Shown in pieces: positions 8,439 through 17,461 of a stretch of DNA of 64,000 nt (position 1 is the stretch's first letter; the number at the start of each line of letters is the position of its first letter). A program made the position numbers and the translations under genes. The notes beneath the pieces were generated by a model. That model saw only the letters and a list, made by a program, of their open reading frames with translations. It was not told the DNA's origin and searched no databases. This stretch comes from Millisia brevis NBRC 105863 (GTDB lineage Bacteria > Actinomycetota > Actinomycetes > Mycobacteriales > Mycobacteriaceae), in the NCBI RefSeq assembly GCF_001552615.1, contig NZ_BCRN01000020.1, positions 1-64,000 of the forward strand. The letters are read 5' to 3'.

Positions 8439-9832
8439 AGCGGACCGTCCACCTGGTCGGTGCCGTACTGGTGGCCGTGACCGGGTCCGGGGGCCAGCGC
8501 CGAGAGCAGATCGACGCTGGTCTGCAGGAAGCCGAGGATCGGCAGCCAGCCGGGCTGGGGCGCATCGTCGCGCCGCGTCGTCGACGCGGGCGGCGTGACC
8601 AACAACCGCGGTGACCAGACGACCACCGGGTCCGAGCTGTTGGCCAGCACGTTGGCCCGCGCGGCGATCGGGGTTCCCATCGGCGGGCCCACCAGAAACT
8701 GCGCGCACAGCGGAGCGGCACCCGCGTCGTTCGACAGCCGGCGCGCCGCCTCCGCGCCGGCCACCGCACCGAGGCTCTGGCCGTAGAGCAGCACCGCGGG
8801 CCGCCGATCGACCGGCAGGGCGGCCACCCGCCGCTCGATCCCGGCGAGCAATGCGGTGGTCGTGGTGATCGCATCCCGACGCGAGACCACCGACGCCAAC
8901 CAGCTCGGCAGCCGCGAGTAGGCGGCCGCGACCACGGCGGTGTCGGCGCCGAAGCGCTCGGTGAAGCCCTCGAGAGCGCGGGTATCGACCCACCCGGAAC
9001 CGGTCGGCACCGCCACCAGGATCAGCGGTCGCTCCCACGCGCGGGTGCGATCGAGCTCCTCGAGGGCGAGCGCGGCCCGGCGGGATGGATCGGGGGCGGT
9101 ATCCGGACTGACATATACCCGGATCTGCTCGGCGGGCCCACCGGTGACAAAGGTTCGACCGTGCCCGCGCAGATCGTCGAGGCGTACCGCCGAGTCGACC
9201 GAACCGGACCGGGTCGGGCCGGGCACGGCCGTGTTGTCCGCGGAGGCGGGGGAGGTCGGCACGAGCACGGTTCCGGCGACGACCAGCGCCACCATCGCGG
9301 CGGCGAGGGTCGCCAGCGATCGGGTCCACGAGCGGGGACGGCGCAGCCACTGCGCCGCGCCCACCACGCCGAGGACCGAGGCGGTGGCGACCACGATCAC
9401 CGTCTGCCAGTAGTCGAGCCCGATCCTCGGGGCGCCGATCGCCTCCCGCAGACCGTTCTGCCACCGATGCGCCGCGACCAGGGTCGCGATCAGGAGGAAA
9501 CCCCCGGCTCCCGCCGCGCCCGCACGCATGCCCGGTATCCGATCGAGCAACGACGCCCGCGCCGCCCCGATCCTCCGGGACCCGGGATGCGGTCGCACCC
9601 ACTGGGCGAGCTGAGCGACGCCGCGCCCGGCGGCGAGTCCCAATAGAACCAGCAGGCCCGTGAACACACCCTGCAGCCAGGCCGGCCGGGGCAACATCGC
9701 CGGGGACAGGGACGCCGCGGCCGCCACGAGAACGACAATCATCGTGGAGGTATTCAGGTTCGCGACACGAGTACGAAAGTCGAAGAAACTCTTGTGCGAC
9801 CACCGATCGCGCAATTCCACGCTGCCGATCAT
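8357..9832 (-). CDS. membrane-anchored alpha/beta-hydrolase (DUF2319/Abhydrolase_9 type)
   Basis: A 491-residue protein. The first ~190 residues contain four to five hydrophobic segments. The C-terminal domain (from ~residue 210) is an alpha/beta-hydrolase: [12 protein letters not shown] near residue 355 supplies the Ser nucleophile elbow. Proteins with this N-terminal membrane module plus C-terminal hydrolase are common in Actinobacteria; the substrate is unknown, possibly lipid or cell envelope. The start ATG at 9832 overlaps the stop of the phospholipase A2 gene (ATGA), so it is the second gene of a coupled pair. The last 27 codons lie over the 3' end of gatA. Confidence 0.82.
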   Translation of the reverse strand: MIGSVELRDRWSHKSFFDFRTRVANLNTSTMIVVLVAAAASLSPAMLPRPAWLQGVFTGLLVLLGLAAGRGVAQLAQWVRPHPGSRRIGAARASLLDRIPGMRAGAAGAGGFLLIATLVAAHRWQNGLREAIGAPRIGLDYWQTVIVVATASVLGVVGAAQWLRRPRSWTRSLATLAAAMVALVVAGTVLVPTSPASADNTAVPGPTRSGSVDSAVRLDDLRGHGRTFVTGGPAEQIRVYVSPDTAPDPSRRAALALEELDRTRAWERPLILVAVPTGSGWVDTRALEGFTERFGADTAVVAAAYSRLPSWLASVVSRRDAITTTTALLAGIERRVAALPVDRRPAVLLYGQSLGAVAGAEAARRLSNDAGAAPLCAQFLVGPPMGTPIAARANVLANSSDPVVVWSPRLLVTPPASTTRRDDAPQPGWLPILGFLQTSVDLLSALAPGPGHGHQYGTDQVDGPLYCTPDPVTAPTVSAAPLATSNAAATR

Positions 9833-10419
9833 GTCGCAACGACCTTACGGACAAGCGACAGCAGAATGTCGGAAACGGATTCTTCCAATGGCGGCTCGCC
9901 GTCCTGTCGCCAGGTATTCACGCGAAGTCCACGAGAAATAGCTTCCACCAGAATTCGGCAACTCCAGTGTGCGCCTGTCGGTGGCGATGATTCCGCACAT
10001 TGCTCGCCCAAACGGTCGATCAGTCGCATGTCGAGTTCGCGCCGCGCCTTGGACGATGCCGGTTCGACCGCGCGCAACAGGTCGTATCCGAAGTCGTGTG
10101 CGGCGCAGGGTGACCGGAAGGCGTCGGGGAGGGGGATCGGCGATGAACAGGCCCCCGCCGGTGCGACCGCCATCGCGTCCTGCCATTCCGGCGTATAGCC
10201 GAATCGGCCGACGAAGCTGCCGGAAACGGCGAGTGCGGCGGAGTCCTCGCCGGTAACCAGGGCGTCGAGCGCGACCCGATCCATCGTCCGGTCCCATTCG
10301 GGTTCGGCGACCGGTGTTGGGGCGGGATCGGATACGGCTCCGGCCGCCGGCGCCGCACTCATCGGCGCCGTCGAAACGGCCAACGCGAGAATCAGGGTCG
10401 ACGTCGTGGAACGAATCAT
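9829..10419 (-). CDS. secreted prokaryotic phospholipase A2
   Basis: A 196-residue exported protein. The N-terminus (MIRSTTSTLILALAVSTAPMSAAPA) is a signal peptide. The motif CAAHDFGYD near residue 115 is the CxxHDxxY signature of prokaryotic phospholipase A2, with the His-Asp pair as catalytic residues. Further cysteines (CSS, EQCAESS, WSCRI) are likely disulfide partners. The enzyme would release the sn-2 fatty acid from phospholipids outside the cell. The ATG at 10419 is chosen for the signal peptide; the frame is open to 10455. It is coupled to the downstream membrane hydrolase and divergent from the histidine kinase gene. Confidence 0.85.
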   Translation of the reverse strand: MIRSTTSTLILALAVSTAPMSAAPAAGAVSDPAPTPVAEPEWDRTMDRVALDALVTGEDSAALAVSGSFVGRFGYTPEWQDAMAVAPAGACSSPIPLPDAFRSPCAAHDFGYDLLRAVEPASSKARRELDMRLIDRLGEQCAESSPPTGAHWSCRILVEAISRGLRVNTWRQDGEPPLEESVSDILLSLVRKVVAT

Positions 10420-10562
10420 GCTGTCATGCTCGAATTGTCGTCCGCCGCGCCGCATCGGCCGGCCGGGCCGGCCGCTCGCCGGCCCGTAGCGCCCGCGGGG
10501 GACCCCAATATCCCTCTGCGGTATGACGCGCGGCGGCGGTCGTGCGACCTACCGTCGGACGG

Positions 10563-11765
10563 GTGACCACCATCTCCACCGGCCGACGCCGGATTCGCGA
10601 CCGGCTGAGGAACAACTGGATCGACATCGGCGCGATCGCCGTGGCGGGCATCCTGTTCGCCTCGGGGTGGCCGACGCTCTTCGAGATCTACGACACGATG
10701 AGCCCGGTCGCCGCGCCCGTGGTCGCCGCGGCGATGTTCCTGCCCGTGGCGCTGGCCCGGTTCAATCCGCTGCTCGGCTGGGTGATCGTGATCGTGACGG
10801 CGATCGCGGTGCCGCTGCTGTGGGACAACACCGAGACCTATACCTATCCGTGGCATCCCGGTCAGCTGATCGCGCTGCTGGTGCTGCTCTTCGCGGTCGC
10901 GGTGCGCATGTCGCCGGCGGTCACCCTGATCGTCGTCGGTGTCACCAGCGGCGCGGCGCTGGTCTTCATGCCCGGCATGGACGGGCGCGGCTGGATGACC
11001 GGCTTCTTCTTCCTCGGATTTGCCGGCTATCTGGTGCAACGACTGGTCAGCTCCCGCCGCCAGCTCGCGGATCAGACCGCCCGCACCCGGGTCGAACGGG
11101 AACTGCGCGCCGGGCTCGAGGAGAAGGCCCGGATCGCCCGCGATCTGCACGACGTCGTCGCCCACCACATGTCGCTGGTGGTGGTGGCCGCCCAGACCGC
11201 GCCCTATCGGCACGCCGAGATCTCCGATCCGGTACGTGCCGAATTCGACACGATCGCCGAGACGGCGCGGACCGCCCTCGACGAGGTGCGCGGCATCCTG
11301 GGCGTGCTGCGGACCGACGAGGTGGCCGCGCCGCTGGCACCGCAGCCCGGCCTGGCGGAGCTCGACGACCTCGTCGAGGCGGCGCGCCGGGCGGGTGTCG
11401 AGGTGTCGGTCGCGGTCGAGGGCATCGTTCGACCGGTCGACGCATCGACCGGTCTGGCGGCCTACCGCTGCGTTCAGGAGGCGTTGGCGAATGCCGGGCG
11501 CCACGCACCGGGTCAGCCGGTGGCGGTGTCGATCGGCTACGGCCTGACCGAGCTGACCATCCGGGTGACCAACCCGATGGCGACGAGCCCCGTCGACACC
11601 GGTACGACCGGTGGTCACGGGGTGCGGGGAATGTCCGACCGCATCGGCGCGCTCGGCGGAGTGGTCTCCGCCGGCCCGGTCGAGCGGGACGGACGGTGGG
11701 TCTTCGGGGTCCTCGCGCATCTGCCGATCGCCCCGGTCGTCGGCGCGGCGGCGGCCGGGTTGTGA
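10563..11765 (+). CDS. NarL-family sensor histidine kinase
   Basis: About 400 residues. An N-terminal sensor with roughly five hydrophobic segments (residues ~15-165) is followed by a HisKA_3 dimerisation/phosphorylation box (ARIARDLHDVVAHHMSLVVV), then an HATPase domain with QEALANAGRHAPG and the G box GGHGVRGMSDR. I chose GTG 10563, six codons before the basic stretch; GTG 10542 is possible. The cognate regulator follows after 93 bases. The signal is unknown. Its gene is divergent from the phospholipase/hydrolase pair, which makes that pair a possible target. Confidence 0.9.
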   Translation: MTTISTGRRRIRDRLRNNWIDIGAIAVAGILFASGWPTLFEIYDTMSPVAAPVVAAAMFLPVALARFNPLLGWVIVIVTAIAVPLLWDNTETYTYPWHPGQLIALLVLLFAVAVRMSPAVTLIVVGVTSGAALVFMPGMDGRGWMTGFFFLGFAGYLVQRLVSSRRQLADQTARTRVERELRAGLEEKARIARDLHDVVAHHMSLVVVAAQTAPYRHAEISDPVRAEFDTIAETARTALDEVRGILGVLRTDEVAAPLAPQPGLAELDDLVEAARRAGVEVSVAVEGIVRPVDASTGLAAYRCVQEALANAGRHAPGQPVAVSIGYGLTELTIRVTNPMATSPVDTGTTGGHGVRGMSDRIGALGGVVSAGPVERDGRWVFGVLAHLPIAPVVGAAAAGL

Positions 11766-11858
11766 CGGTCCTGCGGGCGAGACGTCGGCAATGTCACAGG
11801 GTCGTGAACGTCACCTCGACGACGGCGCGCCCGACCGCGCCTGCGGCAGGATAGGGCG

Positions 11859-12521
11859 GTGGCCATCACCGTGGTCGTCGTCGACGACCAGACCCTGGTG
11901 CGGGAGGGATTCGGCGCCCTGCTCGGTGCCCAACCCGACATCAGCGTGCTCGGCTCCGCCGGCGACGGCGTCGAGGCGGTCTCGGAGGTGATCCGGCTGC
12001 GCCCCGACGTCGTCCTGATGGACGTGCGTATGCCGCGGATGAACGGTCTGGACGCGGCCCGCCGGATCGTGGCCGCCAAGCTCGACCCCGGACCGCGGAT
12101 CCTGATGCTGACCACCTTCGACATCGACGAATACGTCTACGAGGCGCTGGCGATCGGCGCGGCCGGGTTCATGCTCAAGGACGCTCCGGCCGAGGAACTG
12201 GTACGCGCGGTGCGGGTCGTCGCGGCGGGGGAGGCCCTGCTCGCGCCGTCCGTGACCCGGCGGCTGATCGCCGAGGTGGTCGGCCGGCGCAGCGCACCGA
12301 CCACCCGCACCGCCGCCCTCGACAGTCTGACCCCGCGCGAACACGAGGTGCTGGTCTGCATGGCCCGCGGGCTGTCGAACAGCGAGATCGCCGGGGACCT
12401 GTTCGTCGCCGAGCAGACCGTCAAGACGCACGTCGGTCGGGTGCTGGCGAAGCTCGGGCTGCGCGACCGCGCCCAGGCGGTGGTCCTCGCCTACGAGAAC
12501 GGTGTCGTGCGACCCGGCTGA
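11859..12521 (+). CDS. NarL/LuxR-family response regulator
   Basis: A 220-residue protein. The receiver domain has VVDDQTLVREG at the N-terminus, the phospho-acceptor Asp in VVLMDVRMP, Thr in LMLTTFD and Lys in FMLKDAP. The C-terminal LuxR helix-turn-helix contains LTPREHEVLVCMARGLSNSEIA and VKTHVGRVLAKL. Start is GTG 11859. It pairs with the histidine kinase immediately upstream. Targets cannot be read from the sequence. Confidence 0.92.
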   Translation: MAITVVVVDDQTLVREGFGALLGAQPDISVLGSAGDGVEAVSEVIRLRPDVVLMDVRMPRMNGLDAARRIVAAKLDPGPRILMLTTFDIDEYVYEALAIGAAGFMLKDAPAEELVRAVRVVAAGEALLAPSVTRRLIAEVVGRRSAPTTRTAALDSLTPREHEVLVCMARGLSNSEIAGDLFVAEQTVKTHVGRVLAKLGLRDRAQAVVLAYENGVVRPG

Positions 12522-12711
12522 TCCGTTCGGTTACCGGCCGGTCGAATCGCCCTTTCCGGGCGTTCATCATCACGTCTCCGCGAGCCCGGCGCGCTCGGTC
12601 CTCGACGGGACGGACGCCTTCGGGGCATCTAGATTGATCGGTGCACCCCTAGTCGAGCGCCCGCACCGATGGGCGCCCGTCTCCACCGATGCTCCGACGG
12701 AGGTTCACTCG

Positions 12712-13743
12712 ATGACGCGTATTGGCATCCTCACCAGCGGTGGCGATTGCCCCGGGCTCAACGCGGTCATCCGAGGAGCGGTCCTGAAGGGGGAGACGCT
12801 CTACGACCAGGAGTTCGTCGGCTTCCTCGAGGGCTGGCGCGGCCTGGTCAAGGGCGAGGTGATCCCGCTCGACCGCAGCGTCGTGCGCGGCCTGTCCCAT
12901 CAGGGCGGCACGATCCTCGGCACCAGCCGGTTCGGTCCCTACCAGGACGAGGAGGGCAGCGCCGAGTCGATCAAGGCGACGATGAAGCGGCTCGGCGTCG
13001 ACGGGGTGATCGCGATCGGCGGCGAGGGCACCGCCTCGGCGTCCAAGCGGCTGCACAACGACGGCATCAACATCGTCGGGGTGCCCAAGACGATCGACAA
13101 CGACCTCAACGGCACCGACTACACCTTCGGTTTCGATACCGCGGTCGAGATCGCGACCGAATCGATCGACCGCCTGCGCACCACCGGCAACTCGCACCGC
13201 CGCTGCATGGTGCTCGAGGTGATGGGCCGGCACGCCGGCTGGATCGCGCTGCACTCCGGGACCGCCGGCGGCGCCCACGCGATCCTGATCCCCGAGCAGC
13301 CCGAGACGCTCGAGCAGATCTGCGAGTGGGTCAGCAGCGTGCGCGACCGCGGTCGTTCGCCGATGGTCGTCGTCGCGGAGGGCTTCAAGCTCGCCGGCAT
13401 GGACCACGCGTACTCGGACAAGGGCCTCGACGGTTTCGACCGCCCCCGGCTGGGCGGCATCGGCGAGGTCCTCGCCCCGATGATCGAACGGCAGACCGGC
13501 ATCGAAACCCGCGCGACGGTGCTGGGTCATATCCAGCGCGGTGGCGTGCCGACCGCCTTCGACCGGGTGCTGGCCACCCGCCTCGGCATGGCGGTCACCG
13601 ACCTGGTCGCCGACGGGGAATGGGGCAAGATGGTGGCCCTGCACGGCACCGACATCGTGCGCGTCGGTTTCGACGAGGCCCTGGCCGACCACAAGGTCGT
13701 GCCCGCCGATCGGTACCAGGAGATGCGGGTCATCTTCGGCTGA
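12712..13743 (+). CDS. pfkA: 6-phosphofructokinase, ATP-type group III
   Basis: Phosphorylates fructose 6-phosphate to fructose 1,6-bisphosphate, the committed step of glycolysis. It is 343 residues long. N-terminal GGDCPGLNAVIRG binds ATP phosphates; GGEGTAS has Gly at the position equivalent to E. coli 104, which favours ATP over pyrophosphate; GVPKTIDNDL holds the catalytic Asp with the Lys typical of group III enzymes; RHAGWIA binds substrate. I chose ATG 12712 because GGAGG lies 8 bases upstream; the open frame to 12502 is leader. A -10-like TAGATT lies at 12630-12635. In mycobacteria pfkA sits between gatA and gatB, as here. Confidence 0.95.
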   Translation: MTRIGILTSGGDCPGLNAVIRGAVLKGETLYDQEFVGFLEGWRGLVKGEVIPLDRSVVRGLSHQGGTILGTSRFGPYQDEEGSAESIKATMKRLGVDGVIAIGGEGTASASKRLHNDGINIVGVPKTIDNDLNGTDYTFGFDTAVEIATESIDRLRTTGNSHRRCMVLEVMGRHAGWIALHSGTAGGAHAILIPEQPETLEQICEWVSSVRDRGRSPMVVVAEGFKLAGMDHAYSDKGLDGFDRPRLGGIGEVLAPMIERQTGIETRATVLGHIQRGGVPTAFDRVLATRLGMAVTDLVADGEWGKMVALHGTDIVRVGFDEALADHKVVPADRYQEMRVIFG

Positions 13744-13801
13744 CCGAGCCCACCACCGGCGACGGCCTCCACCGGGGGCCGCGCGCCGGTAGGTTGTGCT
13801 C

Positions 13802-14620
13802 ATGGGCACCCTCGAGCACGGCGACCCGTCCGCCGGACCCGCCTCGGTACCTCCGACCGCCGACGTCGCCACCGCTCCCGAGGCATCGGCCGCGGAGATC
13901 GCGCGCACGATCATGGCCGGATCGACGACGGCGACCCTGGCGTCGTTGACCCGCGACGGCGATCCCTGGGCGTCGCTGGTCGCCTACGGGTTGCTCGGCG
14001 GGGCGCCGGTGCTCTGCGTCTCCCATCTGGCCGAACACGGTCGCAACCTCGCGGCCGATCCGCGCGCCTCGCTGTGCGTGGCCGTGCCGGATCGCACCGA
14101 GGACCCACTGGCCACCGGCCGGGTGACCGTCGCCGGGCACGTCGAGATCCCGACGGGCGAGGAGTTCGAGGCGGCTCGGGCCGCGCATATCGCCGCGGTC
14201 CCGGCCGCCGGCACCTATATCGACTACAAGGACTTCACCCTCTGGGTGCTGCGGGTCCGGCGGGTCCGCTGGGTCGGCGGCTACGGTCGGATGTCCTCGG
14301 CGACCGCCGCCGACTACGCCGCGGCCGCGCCCGATCCCATCGTTCCCCTGGCCGGTCCCGGTATCGAGCACCTCAACGCCGACCACGCCGATTCGCTGCT
14401 CGAGATGGCGCGTGCGCTCGCCGGTTTCCCCGATGCGCGGTCCGCGGTGTGCACCGGCGCCGATCGGTACGGACTCGATCTGGTGGTCTCCGACGACCGG
14501 GGTACCGGCTACACCCGTGTCGGTTATGCGAAGCCTCTCGATTCGATCGACGGGCTGCGCGCGGCGACCGTCGAACTCGCACGTCGTGCCCGCTCCACGG
14601 CCGCGGCCAAACAGTCGTAG
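13802..14620 (+). CDS. HugZ-like haem utilisation/PPOX-type protein with DUF2470
   Basis: A 272-residue protein. Residues ~35-165 form a split-barrel pyridoxamine-phosphate-oxidase-like domain (ATLASLTRDGDPWASLVAYG; LCVSHLAEHGRNL). Residues ~180-265 are the DUF2470/haem-iron-utilisation domain with EHLNADHADSLLEMA. HugZ-type members bind and degrade haem; others have unclear roles. Its position just ahead of the cyd operon, whose oxidase carries three haems, is compatible with a haem link, but that is inference. Start ATG 13802 is chosen; GTG 13796 is two codons earlier. Confidence 0.78.
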   Translation: MGTLEHGDPSAGPASVPPTADVATAPEASAAEIARTIMAGSTTATLASLTRDGDPWASLVAYGLLGGAPVLCVSHLAEHGRNLAADPRASLCVAVPDRTEDPLATGRVTVAGHVEIPTGEEFEAARAAHIAAVPAAGTYIDYKDFTLWVLRVRRVRWVGGYGRMSSATAADYAAAAPDPIVPLAGPGIEHLNADHADSLLEMARALAGFPDARSAVCTGADRYGLDLVVSDDRGTGYTRVGYAKPLDSIDGLRAATVELARRARSTAAAKQS

Positions 14621-14730
14621 TATCCGCTTGAGATGACCCACCGGGCAGCCCGCCGGTGATGGCGGTCACTCGCGGTCCGGGAGCCGGAATTGTCCACATG
14701 ATCGTGCTCTCGACCGGATCGGAGCAGGGG

Positions 14731-14747
14731 TACTACACTCAGTAGTA
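14731..14747. promoter_or_regulatory. inverted repeat upstream of cydA (candidate operator)
   Basis: TACTAC and GTAGTA flank five bases, a perfect 6-bp inverted repeat starting 67 bases before the cydA start. A -10-like TACACT (14734-14739) lies inside it, so a bound repressor would block transcription. No regulator gene is adjacent, and I do not match it to a known operator consensus. Confidence 0.45.
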
Positions 14748-14797
14748 ATACTGGCGGCTGTAGCCCACACCTGCCGGAAAGCGTGAGCGGAGTTGCC

Positions 14798-16303
14798 ATG
14801 GATGTCCTCGACCTGTCGCGATGGCAGTTCGGAATCACAACGGTCTACCACTTCATCTTTGTCCCGCTGACCATCGGCCTCGCGCCCTTGGTCGCGGGGA
14901 TGCAGACCGCCTGGGTGATCACCGGAAAGGACCACTGGTATCGGCTGACCAAGTTCTTCGGGAAGCTCTTCCTGATCAACTTCGCCCTCGGTGTCGCCAC
15001 CGGCATCGTCCAGGAATTCCAGTTCGGCATGAACTGGAGCGAGTACTCCCGATTTGTCGGTGACGTCTTCGGAGCGCCGCTCGCCCTCGAGGGTCTGGTC
15101 GCCTTCTTCCTGGAGTCGACCTTCCTGGGTCTGTGGATCTTCGGCTGGACCCGGTTGCCGAAAGCCGTTCACCTGGCCTGCATCTGGCTGGTGGCCATCG
15201 GTGTGAACGCGTCGGCGTACTTCATCATCGTCGCCAACTCGTTCATGCAGCATCCGGTCGGCGCGGTCTACAACCCGGAGACCGGGCGCGCCGAGCTCAG
15301 CAGCATCACCGAATTGCTCACCAACAACACCGCCGTCGCCGCCTTCCCGCACGCGGTGGCCGGCGCATTCCTCACCGCCGCAACGTTTGTCGCCGGAATC
15401 GCCGGCTGGTGGATGGTCCGCTCGATGCGGATGGCCGCGCAGGAGGAAGCCGACGGCGGGGACGTCGAGGTGATCGAGCACCATCGCGACGAGGCGCGCA
15501 CCCTCTTCCGCCCGGCCGCCCGCATGGGCCTGGTGGTGATGATCCTGTCCGGTATCGCCCTGATCTGGACCGGAGATGTGCAGGGCAAGCTGATGTTCGA
15601 GCAGCAGCCCATGAAGATGGCCTCGGCCGAATCGCTCTGTCGCACCGAGGTCGACCCGGCCTTCTCGATTCTGACCATCGGTACCCACAACAACTGCGAC
15701 AGCGTCATTCACCTCATCGAGGTGCCCTTCGTGCTGCCCTTCCTCGCCGAAGGCAGGTTCACCGGGGTCGAACTGCAGGGCGTCGAGGATCTGCAGGCAC
15801 AGTACGAGGAGCAATTCGGTCCCGGTAACTACCGGCCGAACCTGTTCGTCACCTACTGGGCCTTCCGCGCGATGATCGGCCTCGGCATCGGCTCGGCGAT
15901 CCTGGCGATCCTCGGACTGTGGGTCACCCGCGGCGGCCGTGTGCCGGACCAGAAATGGTTCGGATGGGTCTGCCTGATCGCGATCCCGACTCCGTTCCTG
16001 GCCAACAGCGCCGGCTGGATCTTCACCGAGATGGGCCGTCAGCCCTGGGTGGTCCACCCGAATCCGACCGGCATAGATCTGATTCGCCTCACGGTGGACC
16101 AGGGTGTCTCCGATCACTCACCCTGGCTGGTGGTGACATCGTTGGTCGCTTTCACCATCGTCTACGGCGCCCTGGGTGCGGTCTGGTTCTGGTTGATCCG
16201 CCGCTACACGATCGAGGGACCGACCGAACACGACGCCGAGCCCCCCGGCTCGTCCGACGACGACGAGGATTCCGATGAGTCCACGCTCTCGTTCGCGTAC
16301 TGA
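14798..16303 (+). CDS. cydA: cytochrome bd ubiquinol/menaquinol oxidase subunit I
   Basis: Catalytic subunit of the high-affinity bd terminal oxidase; it oxidises menaquinol and reduces oxygen to water. It is 501 residues long with about nine membrane helices. His18 in TTVYHFIFVP matches the haem ligand near the N-terminus. The central loop (residues ~235-320) is short, as in actinobacterial short-Q-loop enzymes. The C-terminal acidic tail (SSDDDEDSDE) is hydrophilic. Start ATG 14798 is chosen; GTG 14783 is in frame upstream. First gene of the cydABDC operon, 72 bases before cydB. Confidence 0.96.
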   Translation: MDVLDLSRWQFGITTVYHFIFVPLTIGLAPLVAGMQTAWVITGKDHWYRLTKFFGKLFLINFALGVATGIVQEFQFGMNWSEYSRFVGDVFGAPLALEGLVAFFLESTFLGLWIFGWTRLPKAVHLACIWLVAIGVNASAYFIIVANSFMQHPVGAVYNPETGRAELSSITELLTNNTAVAAFPHAVAGAFLTAATFVAGIAGWWMVRSMRMAAQEEADGGDVEVIEHHRDEARTLFRPAARMGLVVMILSGIALIWTGDVQGKLMFEQQPMKMASAESLCRTEVDPAFSILTIGTHNNCDSVIHLIEVPFVLPFLAEGRFTGVELQGVEDLQAQYEEQFGPGNYRPNLFVTYWAFRAMIGLGIGSAILAILGLWVTRGGRVPDQKWFGWVCLIAIPTPFLANSAGWIFTEMGRQPWVVHPNPTGIDLIRLTVDQGVSDHSPWLVVTSLVAFTIVYGALGAVWFWLIRRYTIEGPTEHDAEPPGSSDDDEDSDESTLSFAY

Positions 16304-16375
16304 CCTCCTCCACCGACCGGGTAGTCCGCTACACCGCCGCACGGGCCGACAGCCGGCCGAAGGGAAGACGACGTC

Positions 16376-17461
16376 ATGGAATTGACGCTGCTGTGGTTCA
16401 TCGCGATCGCGGTGTTGTTCATCGGCTACTTCGTGCTCGAGGGGTTCGACTTCGGTGTCGGCATCCTCATGCCGATCATCGGCCGGCGGGGTCGCACCCC
16501 CGAGGAGAAGGAGGCCCGCCGCCGGGTCGTGCTCAACACGATCGGACCGGTCTGGGACGGCAATGAGGTCTGGCTGATCACCGCCGGCGGCGCGCTCTTC
16601 GCCGCCTTCCCGGAGTGGTACGCCACCCTCTTCTCCGGCTTCTACCTGCCGCTGCTGCTGATCCTGATCGCGCTGATCGCGCGCATCTGCGCGATCGAAT
16701 GGCGCGGCAAGATCAACTCGGACCGCTGGCGGTACTGGGCCGATATGGGCATCGGCCTCGGCTCGTGGCTTCCCGCGATCCTCTGGGGCGTCGCCTTCGC
16801 GAACATCGTCAACGGCGTGGCGATCGACGCCGACCGCAAGTATGTCGGCGGATTCTTCGCGCTGCTCAACCCGTACGCGCTGTTGGGTGGCCTGACCACG
16901 CTGAGCCTGTTCATCTTCCACGGCGCGGTCTTCCTGGCGCTCAAGACCGCCGGCGAGGTGCGCGTCGAGGCGCTGGCGATCGCCCGGCTGATGATCGCCC
17001 CGGTCCTGGTGATCAGCGGCAGCTGGCTGCTGTGGACCGGCTTCAACGCCGGCGAAGCGGTCGTCTGGGCGCTGATCGCCGCCGCGGTCGTCGCGCTGCT
17101 GATCGCGTCGGCAATGGTGATCATCGACAGCGAGGGCTGGGCCTTCCTGGCCACCGTCAGCACGCTGATCCTCGCGTTCTCGGCGGTGTTCGTCGCGCTC
17201 TACCCGAACGTGATGCCCTCGACGATCGACCCGGCCTACTCGCTGACCGTCGAGAATGCCTCGTCGAGCCACTACACGCTGGTGGTGATGACCTGGGCGG
17301 CGGCGTTCATGCTGCCGATCGTGTTGGCCTACCAGGGCTGGACCTATTGGGTCTTCCGCAAGCGGTTGTCGATCGAGCAGATCCCGCCGTCGATCGGCCT
17401 GAGCCCGCAGAGCCCGGGGACCGCCACAAGCCCGGGGACACAGAGCGCCACCACACCATGA
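16376..17461 (+). CDS. cydB: cytochrome bd oxidase subunit II
   Basis: Membrane partner of CydA; 361 residues with about eight to nine helices. The N-terminus MELTLLWFIAIAVLFIGYFVLEGFDFGVG is the family hallmark, followed by GPVWDGNEVWL. The C-terminal tail after residue ~335 is a low-complexity run (SPQSPGTATSPGTQS) from a short imperfect repeat of CCCGGGGAC in the DNA. The stop overlaps the cydD start (ATGA), so the assembly exporter is translationally coupled. Confidence 0.96.
   Translation: MELTLLWFIAIAVLFIGYFVLEGFDFGVGILMPIIGRRGRTPEEKEARRRVVLNTIGPVWDGNEVWLITAGGALFAAFPEWYATLFSGFYLPLLLILIALIARICAIEWRGKINSDRWRYWADMGIGLGSWLPAILWGVAFANIVNGVAIDADRKYVGGFFALLNPYALLGGLTTLSLFIFHGAVFLALKTAGEVRVEALAIARLMIAPVLVISGSWLLWTGFNAGEAVVWALIAAAVVALLIASAMVIIDSEGWAFLATVSTLILAFSAVFVALYPNVMPSTIDPAYSLTVENASSSHYTLVVMTWAAAFMLPIVLAYQGWTYWVFRKRLSIEQIPPSIGLSPQSPGTATSPGTQSATTP

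Noticed and set aside
6705-9854. 1049-residue minus-strand open frame
   Set aside because: Antisense to gatC/gatA and out of frame with the hydrolase. Residue composition is Arg/Gly-rich, typical of high-G+C shadow frames; no motif.
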